In this document: positions 28,466-37,947 of the stretch, piece after piece
Layout of the letters: the number at the start of each line of letters is the position of its first letter
How positions within the stretch are numbered: the stretch's first letter is position 1
DNA from: Pseudogemmobacter hezensis
Lineage (GTDB): Bacteria; Pseudomonadota; Alphaproteobacteria; Rhodobacterales; Rhodobacteraceae
DNA: 64,000 nt
Direction: 5' to 3'
Assembly (NCBI RefSeq): GCF_013155295.1
Contig: NZ_JABJXT010000001.1
Span: forward strand, 186,001-250,000
Translations under genes and position numbers: made by a program
The notes under the pieces: model-generated
The model's input: only the letters and a program-made list of their open reading frames with translations
Told to the model about the DNA's origin: nothing
Databases searched by the model: none

Positions 28466-29251
28466 TCAGCCTGGGCGGGCATCGGTGAAGGGATCGCGCC
28501 CCTGCCAGCCCAGGTGCTGGCCACCATCCACCGCAATCATCTGGCCGGTCACGGCGGGGCTGTCGATCAGGTATCCCAGAGCCGCGGTGATATCCTCTTC
28601 GCCAACGCCGCGCCGCAGGATCGTGCCGCGCCGCTCGGCGTCAAAGGCGGCCTCGCCCTGCCCCTCGGCCATCAGAACCGGGCCCGGCCCGATCGCATTG
28701 ACGCGGATCTGCGGCGCCAGGCCCTGGGCTGCGGTGCGCGTCAGCGCCCAGAGCGCCATTTTCGCAATCGTATAGGTCGAGTGGTCGGGGCTGGGGTGCC
28801 AGACGCGCTGATCGATCATATTGACCACCAGCCCGCTGGCCCGCATCTCGCCATTGGCCTGAACCAAAGCAGGCGGGCATTGCCGCGCAAAGCCCTGGGT
28901 CAGCAGATAGGGCGCCCGCAGGTTAGAGCCGATATGACGTTCCCAGCTGTCATGGGTCGCGGTCAGGATCGTGTCCTCTTCAAAGATCGAGGCATTGTTG
29001 ACCAGCACAGACAATGGCCCAAGCGCCGCCGCAGCCCGCCCCACCAGCGCCTCACAGGCCAGCGGGTCAAGCAGATCGGCCTGCAGCGCAAAGCCCCGCC
29101 GCCCCAGGCCCGCGATCAGGGAAACGACCTCTTCGGCCTCAGCCGCCGATTGCGCGTAATGGACCGCGACATCATAGCCCCGCGCCGCCAGATTAAGCGC
29201 CATTGCCCGGCCAATGCGCCGCGCCCCCCCGGTCACCAGCGCGGTTTTCAT
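28466..29251 (-). CDS. SDR oxidoreductase resembling pteridine reductase/FolM
   Basis: NADPH-dependent short-chain dehydrogenase, 261 residues. The cofactor site has TGGARRIGRAM, with Arg-Arg in place of the usual SxGIG, favouring NADPH. The classical catalytic Ser is replaced by an Asp-containing NMIDQRVW, and the Tyr-Lys pair is YTIAK. This Asp-Tyr-Lys set and IRVNAIGPGPVL are features of pteridine reductase PTR1 and E. coli FolM. It probably reduces dihydropterins or dihydrofolate. Its ATG overlaps the stop of the 57-aa gene (ATGA). Confidence 0.82.
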   Translation of the reverse strand: MKTALVTGGARRIGRAMALNLAARGYDVAVHYAQSAAEAEEVVSLIAGLGRRGFALQADLLDPLACEALVGRAAAALGPLSVLVNNASIFEEDTILTATHDSWERHIGSNLRAPYLLTQGFARQCPPALVQANGEMRASGLVVNMIDQRVWHPSPDHSTYTIAKMALWALTRTAAQGLAPQIRVNAIGPGPVLMAEGQGEAAFDAERRGTILRRGVGEEDITAALGYLIDSPAVTGQMIAVDGGQHLGWQGRDPFTDARPG

Positions 29252-29421
29252 CGCGCTTTCCGGCAGTTGCAGCTGCCCCGCCCGCGCGTCGGGCGGCCGC
29301 AGTCACGGCATTTCGCCGCCCGCCCGCGCAGCATTTCTGCATTCGGAAACAGCAGCTTGCCGATCATGCCGACCAGCACCATGGCGCAAAGAAAGACGAT
29401 GATGATTTTCCACAGCATCAT
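29248..29421 (-). CDS. 57-aa membrane protein with cysteine-rich zinc-ribbon-like tail
   Basis: A short gene tightly packed between the S49 peptidase and the SDR. ATG 29421 follows the peptidase stop with no gap, and its stop overlaps the next ATG (ATGA). Residues ~4-25 form one transmembrane segment (MMLWKIIIVFLCAMVLVGM). The tail has CRDCGRPTRGRGSCNC, four cysteines in CxxC and CxC pairs, probably a small zinc ribbon on the cytoplasmic side. Small proteins of this design are, as I recall, conserved in Rhodobacterales next to the same neighbours. Function unknown. Confidence 0.82.
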   Translation of the reverse strand: MMLWKIIIVFLCAMVLVGMIGKLLFPNAEMLRGRAAKCRDCGRPTRGRGSCNCRKAR

Positions 29422-30216
29422 TCAAAGCCCGTAACGTGCAAACATCAGACGCTCCTCTGCGGTGCTCAGCGCCGCCTCTCCGATCCCCAGGCCAAACCGG
29501 CTGAGGAAGCCGCGTTTCGGCCCCATCGGCACCAGCCGCACCTTGTCACCATATAGCTGGCGCAGCTTTGGCGTCAGATGCGCCAGCCCATCGGCCAGGC
29601 CCAGCTCTACCGCGCGCGCGCCCAGCCAGATGTCGGCGTTGAAAAGATCGGCGCTCTGGTCCAGCCGCGGCCCGCGCCGGGCTTTGACATGGGCGATAAA
29701 GGTCTCATGCAGCGGGGTCAGCAGGGCGCGGATCCGGGCAATATCCTCTTCGGTCTCACGCCGGAACGGGTCGGCAAAACTTTTCGAGCGCCCGGCGGTA
29801 TGCACCCGCCGCTCGATCCCGTGGCGGGCGATCAGATCGCTGAGGCCAAAGCCCGCCATGATCACCCCGATCGAGCCGACAATAGAGCTGGCGTCCAGCC
29901 AGATATCATCCGCCGCCGTCGCCAGCCAATAGCCGCCCGAGGCCGCAACATCCTCGACAAAGGCGTGAACGGGGATCTGTTTTTCCTCAGAGAGGCGACG
30001 GATCCGGGCGGCGATCAGGCTGGATTGCGCGGGCGATCCGCCGGGCGAATTGATCACCAGCGCCACCGCCGCCGGCTTGCCGCGCCGGAAGGCCCGCTCG
30101 ATCACCGGGCCCAGATTTGCATCATTCAGCGCCTTGCCCCCCTGGCCGATCTGGCCCTGCAGGCGGATCACCGGAACGAAGGCTGGCTTTTTGAGAAAGG
30201 GGATGAATTTGCGCAT
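29422..30216 (-). CDS. S49-family signal peptide peptidase-like protein (SppA/SohB type)
   Basis: 264 residues. The protease core has INSPGGSPAQSS, then Ser93 in DVAASGGYW as nucleophile and Lys145 in AGRSKSFADPF as general base, the Ser-Lys dyad of SppA. Length is that of a half-size SohB/bacterial SppA. No strong N-terminal membrane anchor is seen; the start MRKFIPFLKKPAFVPVIRL is only moderately hydrophobic. First gene of a coupled trio with the 57-aa protein and the pteridine-reductase-like SDR. Divergent from surE. Confidence 0.9.
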   Translation of the reverse strand: MRKFIPFLKKPAFVPVIRLQGQIGQGGKALNDANLGPVIERAFRRGKPAAVALVINSPGGSPAQSSLIAARIRRLSEEKQIPVHAFVEDVAASGGYWLATAADDIWLDASSIVGSIGVIMAGFGLSDLIARHGIERRVHTAGRSKSFADPFRRETEEDIARIRALLTPLHETFIAHVKARRGPRLDQSADLFNADIWLGARAVELGLADGLAHLTPKLRQLYGDKVRLVPMGPKRGFLSRFGLGIGEAALSTAEERLMFARYGL

Positions 30217-30403
30217 GCCTCAGAGCTAAGCTGTCTGCCCCGCCACAGCAAGGCCTTGCCGCCAAAGGCCCATCGCTGGCGGCCACCAGGCCTGAAATCT
30301 GCGCAGCCGGGGCAGAAACGGCGGTGATACGGCCCATGATACGGGCAGCACTTCTTGAAGCAAGGGCGGGATATGGTATTCAGGACCACAGACAGAGGAT
30401 ATC

Positions 30404-31204
30404 ATGCGCATTCTGATCACCAATGATGACGGCATCAACGCCCCCGGGCTTGAGGTGCTGCACGAAATCGCCACGGCAATTGCAGGCGATGCGGGCGAGG
30501 TCTGGACCGTGGCCCCCGCGTTCGAGCAATCAGGCGTCGGCCATTGCATCAGCTATAACAAGCCCATGGCCATCGCCAAACTGGGCCATCGCCGCTATGC
30601 CGCCGAGGGCAGCCCCGCCGATTGTGTGCTGGCGGCGATCTATGATGTCTTGCAGGGGGCGCGGCCCGATCTGGTGCTGTCGGGTGTCAATCGCGGCAAT
30701 AACTCGGCAGAGAATGTGCTTTATTCCGGCACCATCGGTGCCGCGATGGAGGGGGCCCTGCAGGGCATCCCGGCCATCGCTTTGTCGCAATATATGGGGC
30801 CGGAAACCGATGGGCTGGCCGATCCCTTTGAAAGCGCCCGCATCCATGGCCCCGAGGTCGTGCAGCGGCTGCTGGCCCGCGGGATCTGGACCGGGGATGA
30901 TTACCGCATCTTCTACAATGTGAACTTCCCGCCCCTGCCCGCCGCGCAGACCAAAGAGCTGCGGGTTGCGGCCCAGGGCTTTCGCCGCGACACCTCTTTC
31001 TCGGCCGAGGGTCAGGTCTCGCCGAATGGGCGCCGCTTCCTGTGGATCAAGGGCGGGCCGCAGCACAGCCCCACCCTGCCCGGCACCGATGCCGAGGTTA
31101 ATCTGGCGGGCCATATCTCTGTCACACCGCTCAGGGCCGATCTGACCGCCCATGATCTGCTGTCTGACCTGTCTTCCCGGCTGGGCACGGAAAAGCTGGG
31201 ATGA
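30404..31204 (+). CDS. surE: 5'-nucleotidase SurE
   Basis: Metal-dependent nucleotidase and exopolyphosphatase that clears nucleoside monophosphates, often in stationary phase or stress. 266 residues. The acidic metal site [13 protein letters not shown] (~3-15) and [22 protein letters not shown] (~93-114) are diagnostic. AGAGGA precedes the ATG at 30404. Its stop overlaps the pcm start (ATGA, 31201-31204). The surE-pcm-nlpD order is the same as in enterobacteria. Confidence 0.97.
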   Translation: MRILITNDDGINAPGLEVLHEIATAIAGDAGEVWTVAPAFEQSGVGHCISYNKPMAIAKLGHRRYAAEGSPADCVLAAIYDVLQGARPDLVLSGVNRGNNSAENVLYSGTIGAAMEGALQGIPAIALSQYMGPETDGLADPFESARIHGPEVVQRLLARGIWTGDDYRIFYNVNFPPLPAAQTKELRVAAQGFRRDTSFSAEGQVSPNGRRFLWIKGGPQHSPTLPGTDAEVNLAGHISVTPLRADLTAHDLLSDLSSRLGTEKLG

Positions 31205-32010
31205 GCCTGCGTCAGAAGCCCTGGCGCCCGAAAGCCCCCCCGGCCGAGCAGCCCGCCAGCCAGAGAGGCGGTCAGGATGATCGGCAGGAGGGCGCTCAGG
31301 ACGATGAGGGCCTGATGGACGCCCCCTGGCAGGACACCCGCGACGAGGATGACAACGGCGAAACCCGGTCGGGCACCCAGGCCGAGCGCAAAATGCGCTT
31401 TCTTTTCGCGCTGCGCTCGCATGGGGTGACCGACAGCCGGGTGCTTCGGGCGATGGAAGAGGTTGATCGCGGCCGTTTCGTGAAGGGCGTTTTCGCCAGC
31501 CGCGCCTATGATGACATGCCCTTGCCAATTTCCTGCGGCCAGACCATCTCGCAACCCTCGGTTGTCGGGCTGATGACCCAGGCGCTGCAGGTCGGGCCGC
31601 GTGATACGGTCCTGGAGATCGGCACCGGCTCGGGCTATCAGGCGGCGATCCTCTCGGGGCTGGCGCGGCGGGTCTATACGGTTGATCGCTGGCGGCGGCT
31701 TTCGCGTGAGGCACAGGATATTTTCACCGCCATGGGCCTGACCAATGTCACGGCGCTGGTGCGCGACGGCTCATTCGGGCTGCCCGATCAGGCCCCGTTT
31801 GACCGCATTCTGGTCACTGCCGCTGCCGAGGATCCGCCAGGCCCCTTGCTGGCGCAGCTGAAACCGGGCGGCATCATGGTGCTTCCGGTCGGGCAATCCG
31901 ACACGGTTCAGCAGCTGATCCGCGTGAAACGGCTGGAAAATGGCTTTGATTACGAAGAACTTCGCCCGGTCCGGTTCGTGCCTCTGGTCGAAGGCCTTGG
32001 GAATGAGTAA
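31201..32010 (+). CDS. pcm: Protein-L-isoaspartate O-methyltransferase
   Basis: Repairs isoaspartyl residues in damaged proteins using S-adenosylmethionine. The catalytic domain begins at ~60 ([17 protein letters not shown]) and shows [16 protein letters not shown], the SAM-binding [14 protein letters not shown] and [11 protein letters not shown]. An N-terminal ~58-residue hydrophilic extension, rich in Asp/Glu/Gln, is absent from most Pcm proteins. The 4-bp ATGA overlap with surE makes the ATG at 31201 the likely start despite this extension. Confidence 0.95.
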   Translation: MSLRQKPWRPKAPPAEQPASQRGGQDDRQEGAQDDEGLMDAPWQDTRDEDDNGETRSGTQAERKMRFLFALRSHGVTDSRVLRAMEEVDRGRFVKGVFASRAYDDMPLPISCGQTISQPSVVGLMTQALQVGPRDTVLEIGTGSGYQAAILSGLARRVYTVDRWRRLSREAQDIFTAMGLTNVTALVRDGSFGLPDQAPFDRILVTAAAEDPPGPLLAQLKPGGIMVLPVGQSDTVQQLIRVKRLENGFDYEELRPVRFVPLVEGLGNE

Positions 32011-32085
32011 CATTCCTCTCAAATAGCGGCCAAACCGGGGAGAAACCCCGGAACAATACGACGCAAAAGGCAAAAGGCGGAGCAG

Positions 32086-33369
32086 ATGACCCAATTTCCC
32101 CAGATCAAATTCTCCCGGATCAAGGCCAATCCCGCGATGGCCAATCCTGCAGCGGCCTCCGGTTTTGGGGCTGAGGGTATCGCCTTGCCGCAACCCCCCA
32201 GGGCGCGTCGCTTCGGCCTGGTGCTTGCCTCTTGTGCGGTGATTGCGCTTTCGGCCTGCACCAATGGCCCGGCGGGCAATTTCGACTGGGATCTGCGCGG
32301 CGGCCCGGGCGGCACCTCGGAAGAGGCGCGGCAGGCCACCGCCTCGCGTCCGGTGCCCGATGGCAATGGCGTGCTGTCTTACCCCGGCTATCAGATGGTG
32401 CAGGCGCGGCGTGGCGACACGGTTGCGGCAATCGGCTCGCGTCTGGGTGTGGCCCCGGCGGAACTGGCGCGGACCAATGCGCTGCAGATCAATGATCCCC
32501 TGCGCGAGGGCGAGCTGCTCTTGCTGCCCGGCCGTGTGGCGGCAGCGCCGCAGCCGATTGTTGGCGCAGGCGCAGGCCCGGTCGATATCACCGCAGGGGC
32601 GAATGCCGCGCTTGACCGCGTCGAAAGCAGCGCCCTGCCGCCTGCAACCAGCAGCGCGCCCATCACCACCGCCACCCCCGGCGGCGGCAAAGAGCCCACC
32701 CGCCACGTCGTCAAACGCGGCGAAAGCGCCTTTATCATCGCCCGCGCCTATAATGTCTCGGCGAAATCGCTGGCGGAATGGAACAGCCTCGGCTCCGATA
32801 TGGCCATCCGTGAGGGCCAGACGCTGATCATCCCGGTCGCAACCGCGCCCGCCCCCAACCCAGAGCCGAAACCCGCGGCCCCCGGCACAGGCAGCGCAAC
32901 CCCGGTGCCGCCCTCGGCCTCGAAACCGCTGCCCGATGAGAAAACCACGCCCGCAGGCACCAAGCCCGCAGGCACCCCCGCCTCGCCAGAGATGGGGGCC
33001 AGCCGCACCGGGGCCTCGGCCTCGCGCATGACCATGCCCGCCTCGGGCAGCATCATCAAAGGCTATGACAAGCGCACAAACCAGGGCATCAATATCGGTG
33101 CCGCCGCCGGCTCGGCGGTCAAGGCCGCCGATGCGGGCAGCGTGGCGGCGATCACCCGTGACACCGATCAGGTGCAGATCGTGGTGATCCGCCATGCAAA
33201 CGGGCTGATGACGGTTTATGCAGGCGTCGATCAGCTGAAGGTCAAGAAGGGCGACAGCGTCACCCGTGGCCAGCAGATCGGCGCGGTGCGGGCAGGCTCG
33301 CCCTCGTTCCTGCATTTCGAGGTCCGCAAAGGCGTCGACAGCCTGGATCCGATGCCCTATCTGCAATAG
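32086..33369 (+). CDS. NlpD-like LysM/M23 lipoprotein
   Basis: 427 residues. A lipobox LSAC with Cys58 marks a lipoprotein, after an unusually long N-terminal region. Two LysM domains (~101-147, GDTVAAIGSRLGV; ~202-248, ESAFIIARAYNV) are joined by Pro/Ala-rich linkers to a C-terminal M23/LytM domain (~315-425). The M23 zinc ligands are altered: the usual HxGxD is NQGINIG, and only FLHFEV keeps a histidine. The protein is therefore probably an amidase activator in cell separation, as NlpD and EnvC are, not a hydrolase. GGCGGAG precedes the ATG; third gene after surE-pcm. Confidence 0.88.
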   Translation: MTQFPQIKFSRIKANPAMANPAAASGFGAEGIALPQPPRARRFGLVLASCAVIALSACTNGPAGNFDWDLRGGPGGTSEEARQATASRPVPDGNGVLSYPGYQMVQARRGDTVAAIGSRLGVAPAELARTNALQINDPLREGELLLLPGRVAAAPQPIVGAGAGPVDITAGANAALDRVESSALPPATSSAPITTATPGGGKEPTRHVVKRGESAFIIARAYNVSAKSLAEWNSLGSDMAIREGQTLIIPVATAPAPNPEPKPAAPGTGSATPVPPSASKPLPDEKTTPAGTKPAGTPASPEMGASRTGASASRMTMPASGSIIKGYDKRTNQGINIGAAAGSAVKAADAGSVAAITRDTDQVQIVVIRHANGLMTVYAGVDQLKVKKGDSVTRGQQIGAVRAGSPSFLHFEVRKGVDSLDPMPYLQ

Positions 33370-33390
33370 GTTTTGGGATCACCCAAGATA

Positions 33391-33425
33391 AAAACGCCGC
33401 CCGGACAGCTGTCGGGCGGCGTTTT
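33391..33425. terminator. Bidirectional terminator between nlpD-like and CNNM genes
   Basis: aaaacgccgcccg / cgggcggcgtttt, a perfect 13-bp stem including A/T ends, with loop gacagctgt. It serves two convergent genes. Confidence 0.92.
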
Positions 33426-33498
33426 CATTTGATCTTCTGAGAAAAAGACACGTGCTGCAGCCAACAGCCGGGCCAGCAGCACAGGCGGCACAGGCCCC

Positions 33499-34794
33499 TC
33501 AGTCGGGGGTAAAATGCTGCGTCACCAAGACCTTGTCGATCCGCAGCCCGTCGAGGTCCATCACCTCAAACTCCAGCGAGCTGCCATCGCCTGCCGCCAG
33601 GGTAAATGTCTCGCCCAGCCCGGCCATATGGCCCAGCTGATAAAGAACCAGCCCCGCCACCGTGTCATAGCCCCCTGCCATATCGCGCGGCAGGCCCATG
33701 CGGTCGCAAAACTCATCGGCAGGCATCCAGCCCGCCACCAGCAGCGAGCCGTCAGCGCGGGGGAAGATCGCGGGCTCGTTTTTATCGGCCGCCGCCTCGG
33801 CCCCGGTGATCGCCTCGATCAGATCGCTTTGGGTGACCAGGCCCTCAAACGCGCCATATTCATCATAGACCAGCGCCATATGCTCGGTCGCTTTTTGCAG
33901 GACTGCGACCACATCCAGCGCCTCCATCCGGTCAGAGATCACCGGGATCTGCCGCAAAAGCCGCGTCAGATCGGCGGCCTCGCCATGGGCAATCGCTGCG
34001 TAAAGATCAGAGACCCTGACCACCCCCAGCACATCGCCCGCCGCATTGGCGACCGGAATCCGGCTGTGACCGATTTCGCTGACCCGCGCCGGGATCAGCG
34101 CCGGGTCGATGTCAACGGGCAGGCTGGCCACATCCTGGCGCGGCGTCATCAGCGCCCGCACGGTGCGATCCGACAGGCGCATCACGCCCGAGATCATCGC
34201 GCGCTCTTCTTTTTCCAGCACGCCGCCCGCCTGGGCCTCGGTTAAAAGGACATTGACCTCTTCTTCGGTGACGCGGTTCTCGCCCTCATCCTGCTGGCCC
34301 AAAAGCCGCAGGACCAGCTTGCCAGAGCGGTCAAGGAACCAGACCACCGGCGCCGCCACCACCGACAGCGCCGCCATCATCGGCGCGACGCGGATCGCCA
34401 CCGCCTCGGGGTTGCGCAGCGCCACCTGTTTGGGCACCAGCTCGCCCACGATCAGCGAGACATAGGTGATCGCAATCACCGCGCCACCAACCCCGATCCG
34501 CGAGGCCCATGCCGGGCCCATCCCCTGCTGGATCAGCCATTCAGCAATGCGCCCGCCCAGCGTATCCCCCGCCAGCGCGCCAGACAGCACGCCGACCCCG
34601 GTGATGCCGATCTGCACGGTTGACAGAAACCGCCCCGGATTTTCCGCCAGCCGCAGCGCCTGGGCCGCCCCCCGCGAGCTGGCAGCCAGGCTTTTCAGCC
34701 GCGCCGGACGCGAGGAGACCACCGCCAGCTCTGACATCGCAAAGACGCCATTCAGCACGATCAGCGCCAGCAGGATCAGGATCTCAATCACCAT
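33499..34794 (-). CDS. CNNM/CBS-domain membrane protein (CorC/HlyC family)
   Basis: 431 residues. The N-terminal DUF21/CNNM membrane domain (~1-180, with MSELAVVSSRPARLKSLA and GELVPKQVALRNPE) is followed by a CBS pair (~205-325, VMTPR-like ALMTPRQDV, DVLGVVRVSDLY, MALVYDEYGAFEGLVTQSDL) and a C-terminal CorC_HlyC domain (~350-425). The family is linked to Mg2+/Co2+ handling and ion export in the inner membrane. Older hemolysin labels are misleading. Confidence 0.92.
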   Translation of the reverse strand: MVIEILILLALIVLNGVFAMSELAVVSSRPARLKSLAASSRGAAQALRLAENPGRFLSTVQIGITGVGVLSGALAGDTLGGRIAEWLIQQGMGPAWASRIGVGGAVIAITYVSLIVGELVPKQVALRNPEAVAIRVAPMMAALSVVAAPVVWFLDRSGKLVLRLLGQQDEGENRVTEEEVNVLLTEAQAGGVLEKEERAMISGVMRLSDRTVRALMTPRQDVASLPVDIDPALIPARVSEIGHSRIPVANAAGDVLGVVRVSDLYAAIAHGEAADLTRLLRQIPVISDRMEALDVVAVLQKATEHMALVYDEYGAFEGLVTQSDLIEAITGAEAAADKNEPAIFPRADGSLLVAGWMPADEFCDRMGLPRDMAGGYDTVAGLVLYQLGHMAGLGETFTLAAGDGSSLEFEVMDLDGLRIDKVLVTQHFTPD

Positions 34795-34851
34795 GGAAAA
34801 TGACCCTTCATCCGATCCACCAGCATATGATCTTCCTTTTACGCCAATAGG

Positions 34852-35736
34852 TTAAAGCGCGATCCTGACACCCTCACGGGCGGCCAGATCGCAAAAGAAC
34901 TGCCAGGCCACCCGGCCAGAGCGCGAGCCCCGCGTCGCCTGCCATTCAATCGCCTCGGCATGCAGGCGCTCGGGCGCGACGTTCACCCCATGCGCCGCGC
35001 AATAGCCGCGGATCATGTCGAGATATTCGTCCTGGCTGCAGGGATGGAAGCCCAGCCACAGCCCGAAACGATCCGAAAGCGAGACCTTTTCCTCGACGGC
35101 CTCACCGGGGGTGATCGCCGATGACCGCTCATTCTCGATCATATCGCGCGGCATCAGGTGGCGGCGGTTCGAGGTGGCATAGAACAGCACGTTTTCAGGC
35201 CGCCCAGAGATGCCGCCATCCAGCACCGCCTTCAGCGATTTGTAATGCTGATCGTCATGGCTGAAGGAAAGGTCATCGCAAAACAGCAGGAAGCGATGCT
35301 GCGGCGCCGCCCGCAGATAAGTCAGCAACCGCGAGACGCTGGGCAGATCCTCACGGGCCAGCTCAACGATTTTCAGGCCCAGCCCCTCAGACAGGATCTG
35401 CGCATGGGCGGCTTTGACGAGACTGGATTTCCCCATCCCCCGCGCCCCCCACAACAGCGCATTGTTCGCGGGCAGGCCTTTGGCGAAATGGCGGGTGTTC
35501 TCAAGCAGTGTATCGCGTGAGCGGTCCACCCCCACCAAAAGCGAGATATCCACGCGGCTGACATGGGGCACCGGCTGCAGGCGTTCAGGATCGGTCGCCC
35601 AGACAAAGGCCTCAGCCGCGTCGAAATCAGGCCGGGCGGCGGCTTTGGGGGCCATCCGCTCCAGCGCCTCGGCGATGCGGGTCAGGGTGGCGCTGTCAGC
35701 GCCCCCCTCATGTCGCGCGTCAGTTCCCGTGGTCAT
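34852..35736 (-). CDS. AAA-type ATPase, DUF815 family
   Basis: 294-residue cytoplasmic P-loop ATPase. Walker A is [14 protein letters not shown] (~95-108), Walker B is [10 protein letters not shown] (~150-159), and a sensor-like [12 protein letters not shown] follows (~185). This pattern and length are typical of the DUF815 family, whose role is unknown. Its start overlaps the end of tatC by ATGA, so it is coupled to the Tat genes. That may reflect cotranscription rather than shared function. Confidence 0.88.
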   Translation of the reverse strand: MTTGTDARHEGGADSATLTRIAEALERMAPKAAARPDFDAAEAFVWATDPERLQPVPHVSRVDISLLVGVDRSRDTLLENTRHFAKGLPANNALLWGARGMGKSSLVKAAHAQILSEGLGLKIVELAREDLPSVSRLLTYLRAAPQHRFLLFCDDLSFSHDDQHYKSLKAVLDGGISGRPENVLFYATSNRRHLMPRDMIENERSSAITPGEAVEEKVSLSDRFGLWLGFHPCSQDEYLDMIRGYCAAHGVNVAPERLHAEAIEWQATRGSRSGRVAWQFFCDLAAREGVRIAL

Positions 35737-36650
35737 GTCGTCTCGTTATCCTCGTCCCATTCGCCATTGGCGCGCATCTCGGCCTCTTTCTTCTTCTCGA
35801 ACCGGCGCACCAGGATGATCGAGATTTCATAAAGCGGGTAGACGGCGGCGAAAAGGATGATCTGCGACATGAAATCGGGCGGCGTCACCACGGCGGCGAC
35901 GATCAGGATGATCACGATCGCATAGCGACGCACCCCGGCCAGACCCGCCGAGGTCACCAGCCCTGCCCGCCCCATCAGCGTCAGCAGCACCGGCAGCTGG
36001 AAGCACAGGCCAAAGGCCAGCACAAAGCTGGTGGTCAGCGAGAGATAGCTCTCCATCGAGCCCTGGAAGACCACGCCCACCGCGCGATGCGCCTCTTCGG
36101 CGACCTTTGCCGCGCCGGTGGCAACGGTCGCGGGGGCCTCGGCCACGCCGGGTGTTACTGCGCCGGTGATGCTGTCAACGGCAGGCTGGACGCCCGCGTT
36201 CATGCCCTGCTGGAACGACAGGAAGAAGTTGAAGGCAATCGGCAGCACCACATAATAGGCAAAGGCCGCGCCCAGCACGAACATCACCGGGCTTGCGATC
36301 AGAAACGGCAAAAACGCCTGTTTTTCATTGCGGTAAAGGCCGGGCGCCACAAAGCGCCACATCTGATAGCCGATGATCGGGAAAGACAGCGCGATCCCGC
36401 CGATCACAGAGATGCGGATGGCGACGAAAAAGCCCTCCTGCAGTTTGATCAGCACAAGGCCGCAATCCTGCTGACGCTCGGCCAGCGCGGTGCAGATCGG
36501 GCGGGTCAGGAAGTTGAAGATCGGGTTCCAGACCGAGAAACAGATCACCATCGCAATCAGGAAGGCCGCCAGCGACCACAGGATGCGGTTGCGCAGCTCG
36601 ATCAGATGCTCGATCAGCGGGGCCGAGCTTTCGTCAATATCCTTGCTCAT
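35733..36650 (-). CDS. tatC: Twin-arginine translocase receptor TatC
   Basis: Six-span membrane core of the Tat exporter that recognises twin-arginine signals. 305 residues, longer than E. coli TatC (~258). N-terminal [16 protein letters not shown] and the segments [15 protein letters not shown] and GFGLCFQLP-like [11 protein letters not shown] are family hallmarks. An Ala/Val/Thr-rich insert of ~45 residues (about 155-200) lies in the periplasmic loop, between [16 protein letters not shown] and [14 protein letters not shown]. Overlaps both tatB and the DUF815 gene by ATGA. Confidence 0.96.
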   Translation of the reverse strand: MSKDIDESSAPLIEHLIELRNRILWSLAAFLIAMVICFSVWNPIFNFLTRPICTALAERQQDCGLVLIKLQEGFFVAIRISVIGGIALSFPIIGYQMWRFVAPGLYRNEKQAFLPFLIASPVMFVLGAAFAYYVVLPIAFNFFLSFQQGMNAGVQPAVDSITGAVTPGVAEAPATVATGAAKVAEEAHRAVGVVFQGSMESYLSLTTSFVLAFGLCFQLPVLLTLMGRAGLVTSAGLAGVRRYAIVIILIVAAVVTPPDFMSQIILFAAVYPLYEISIILVRRFEKKKEAEMRANGEWDEDNETT

Positions 36651-37540
36651 GCCTGGTCCTTCGCCTCAGAGCTGGTCTTTTTTGCCGGGCTGCGGCGTTT
36701 TGCGGCCGGTTTGGCGGCAGCCTCGGTGCCATCCGCCTCAGCGGCCTTTGCTTTGGCACTGGGGCCAGGCTTTTTCGGCTGGGCCACCTTCTTCGCGGCA
36801 GGTTTTGCCACCGCTTTCGCCGCAGGCTTTTCAGCCGTCTTCGCTGCGGCAGCCTTTTGGGGGGCCGCCTTTTTCGGGGCAGCCTTTTTCGGGGCAGCCT
36901 TTTTCGGGGCTGAGGGTGCAGGCGTATCCAGCGGCGCAGATGTCACCGCAGGCAGAATGCTTTTCGCCGTCGCCGTCACCGTGGCGGGCGCATCCTCAAA
37001 GGCATCGGCAGCAGCGGTCTTTTCCGCCAGACGCAACCGCTCGGAGGCCTCGCGGGCGATCGCCTCACGCTCGGCCCGTTTCAGGGCGAAATCAGCAGGA
37101 TTTGCATCAGACAGCGGCGTGCTGGGCGAGACTGCAGCGGCAGCTTCCCCGCCCTCGGCCGCGGTCGCAGACCCAAGACCAACCCCGGCCGCTGAGGCCG
37201 CAGCCGTTGTCGGCGGCACCGCGCCACCCGCCGGCGTTTGCGGCGTGCTGCCCCGGGCCGTTTTCAGCGGATCCCATTTCTCGAACTTGTCTGCGGCGGA
37301 TTTCACCGCATCCAGCCCCATGCTGCGCGGATTGGCGACCTTGCGCAGATCATCCGCCGCCTCTTTGACACCGCTTTCGCGGGCCGCATCTTCCATCGCC
37401 CGCGAGAACTCACGCGCCATAGACCGCATTTTCGCCGTGAACCGCCCCAAAGTGCGGAACATTTCCGGCAGATCCTTTGGCCCGATGACAACCAGCGCCA
37501 CCACACCAATGATCAGAAGCTCGGACCAACCGACTTCCAT
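36647..37540 (-). CDS. tatB: Twin-arginine translocase subunit TatB with long Lys/Ala/Pro tail
   Basis: 297 residues, versus about 170 in E. coli. The N-terminal transmembrane helix and hinge ([31 protein letters not shown]) and the amphipathic helix after it are standard. From ~110 the chain becomes low in complexity, with an [17 protein letters not shown] series encoded by a 15-bp repeat (36869-36915). The tail is highly basic and probably disordered. Coupled to tatC by ATGA overlap; 185 bp separate it from tatA. Confidence 0.95.
   Translation of the reverse strand: MEVGWSELLIIGVVALVVIGPKDLPEMFRTLGRFTAKMRSMAREFSRAMEDAARESGVKEAADDLRKVANPRSMGLDAVKSAADKFEKWDPLKTARGSTPQTPAGGAVPPTTAAASAAGVGLGSATAAEGGEAAAAVSPSTPLSDANPADFALKRAEREAIAREASERLRLAEKTAAADAFEDAPATVTATAKSILPAVTSAPLDTPAPSAPKKAAPKKAAPKKAAPQKAAAAKTAEKPAAKAVAKPAAKKVAQPKKPGPSAKAKAAEADGTEAAAKPAAKRRSPAKKTSSEAKDQA
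36869..36915. repeat. 15-bp tandem repeat inside tatB
   Basis: Three copies of cctttttcggggcag, giving repeated Pro-Lys-Lys-Ala-Ala on the minus strand. Frame-preserving, like the repeats in other coding tails of this window. Confidence 0.85.
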
Positions 37541-37651
37541 CCGTGCCTCTCCTTATCCCAATGCCGCACCGCCCCTGCGGTGCCTGCTTAGCCGCAGCGG
37601 GCCAAAGCATCAGCCCGGACAGGCCAAAGCTTTACCCGCCAGCGGGCCCCG

Positions 37652-37675
37652 GTAAATCCTGATGTAAATCCTGAT
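37652..37675. repeat. 12-bp direct repeat between tatA and tatB
   Basis: gtaaatcctgat occurs twice in a row (37652-37663 and 37664-37675). Confidence 0.85.
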
Positions 37676-37725
37676 CGCAAACCACGAATTGCCCGCATCA
37701 GAATACTCAGGCCCTGCCCTGATGC

Positions 37726-37947
37726 TCAGACCTTGTCTTTGGGGGCAGCGTCAGCCGGGGTGACATCCTTGGCGGCCTCGGCACGCTCTTTCTCGATCTC
37801 GGCGGTGCCATCGCTCACGCCTTTTTTGAACGCGGTGATGCCTTTGCCAACCTCGCCCATCAGCGAAGAGACTTTGCCCTTGCCAAACAGCACGAGCACG
37901 ACGACGGCGATCATCAGAAGGCCGGGAAGACCAATATTTTGCAGCAT
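37726..37947 (-). CDS. tatA: Twin-arginine translocase subunit TatA
   Basis: 73 residues from the ATG at 37947, which has GGAG five nt upstream. MLQNIGLPGLLMIAVVVLVLFGKGKVSSLMGEVGKGITAFKKG carries the single membrane helix, FGKGK hinge and amphipathic helix of TatA. A short acidic tail follows. First gene of tatA-tatB-tatC. A perfect inverted repeat lies 134 bp upstream, shared with the divergent HTH gene. Confidence 0.95.
   Translation of the reverse strand: MLQNIGLPGLLMIAVVVLVLFGKGKVSSLMGEVGKGITAFKKGVSDGTAEIEKERAEAAKDVTPADAAPKDKV

Noticed and set aside
31771-33366. Long open frame opposite pcm and the nlpD-like gene
   Set aside because: It spans two recognised genes and an intergenic gap and is only the GC-codon shadow of them.
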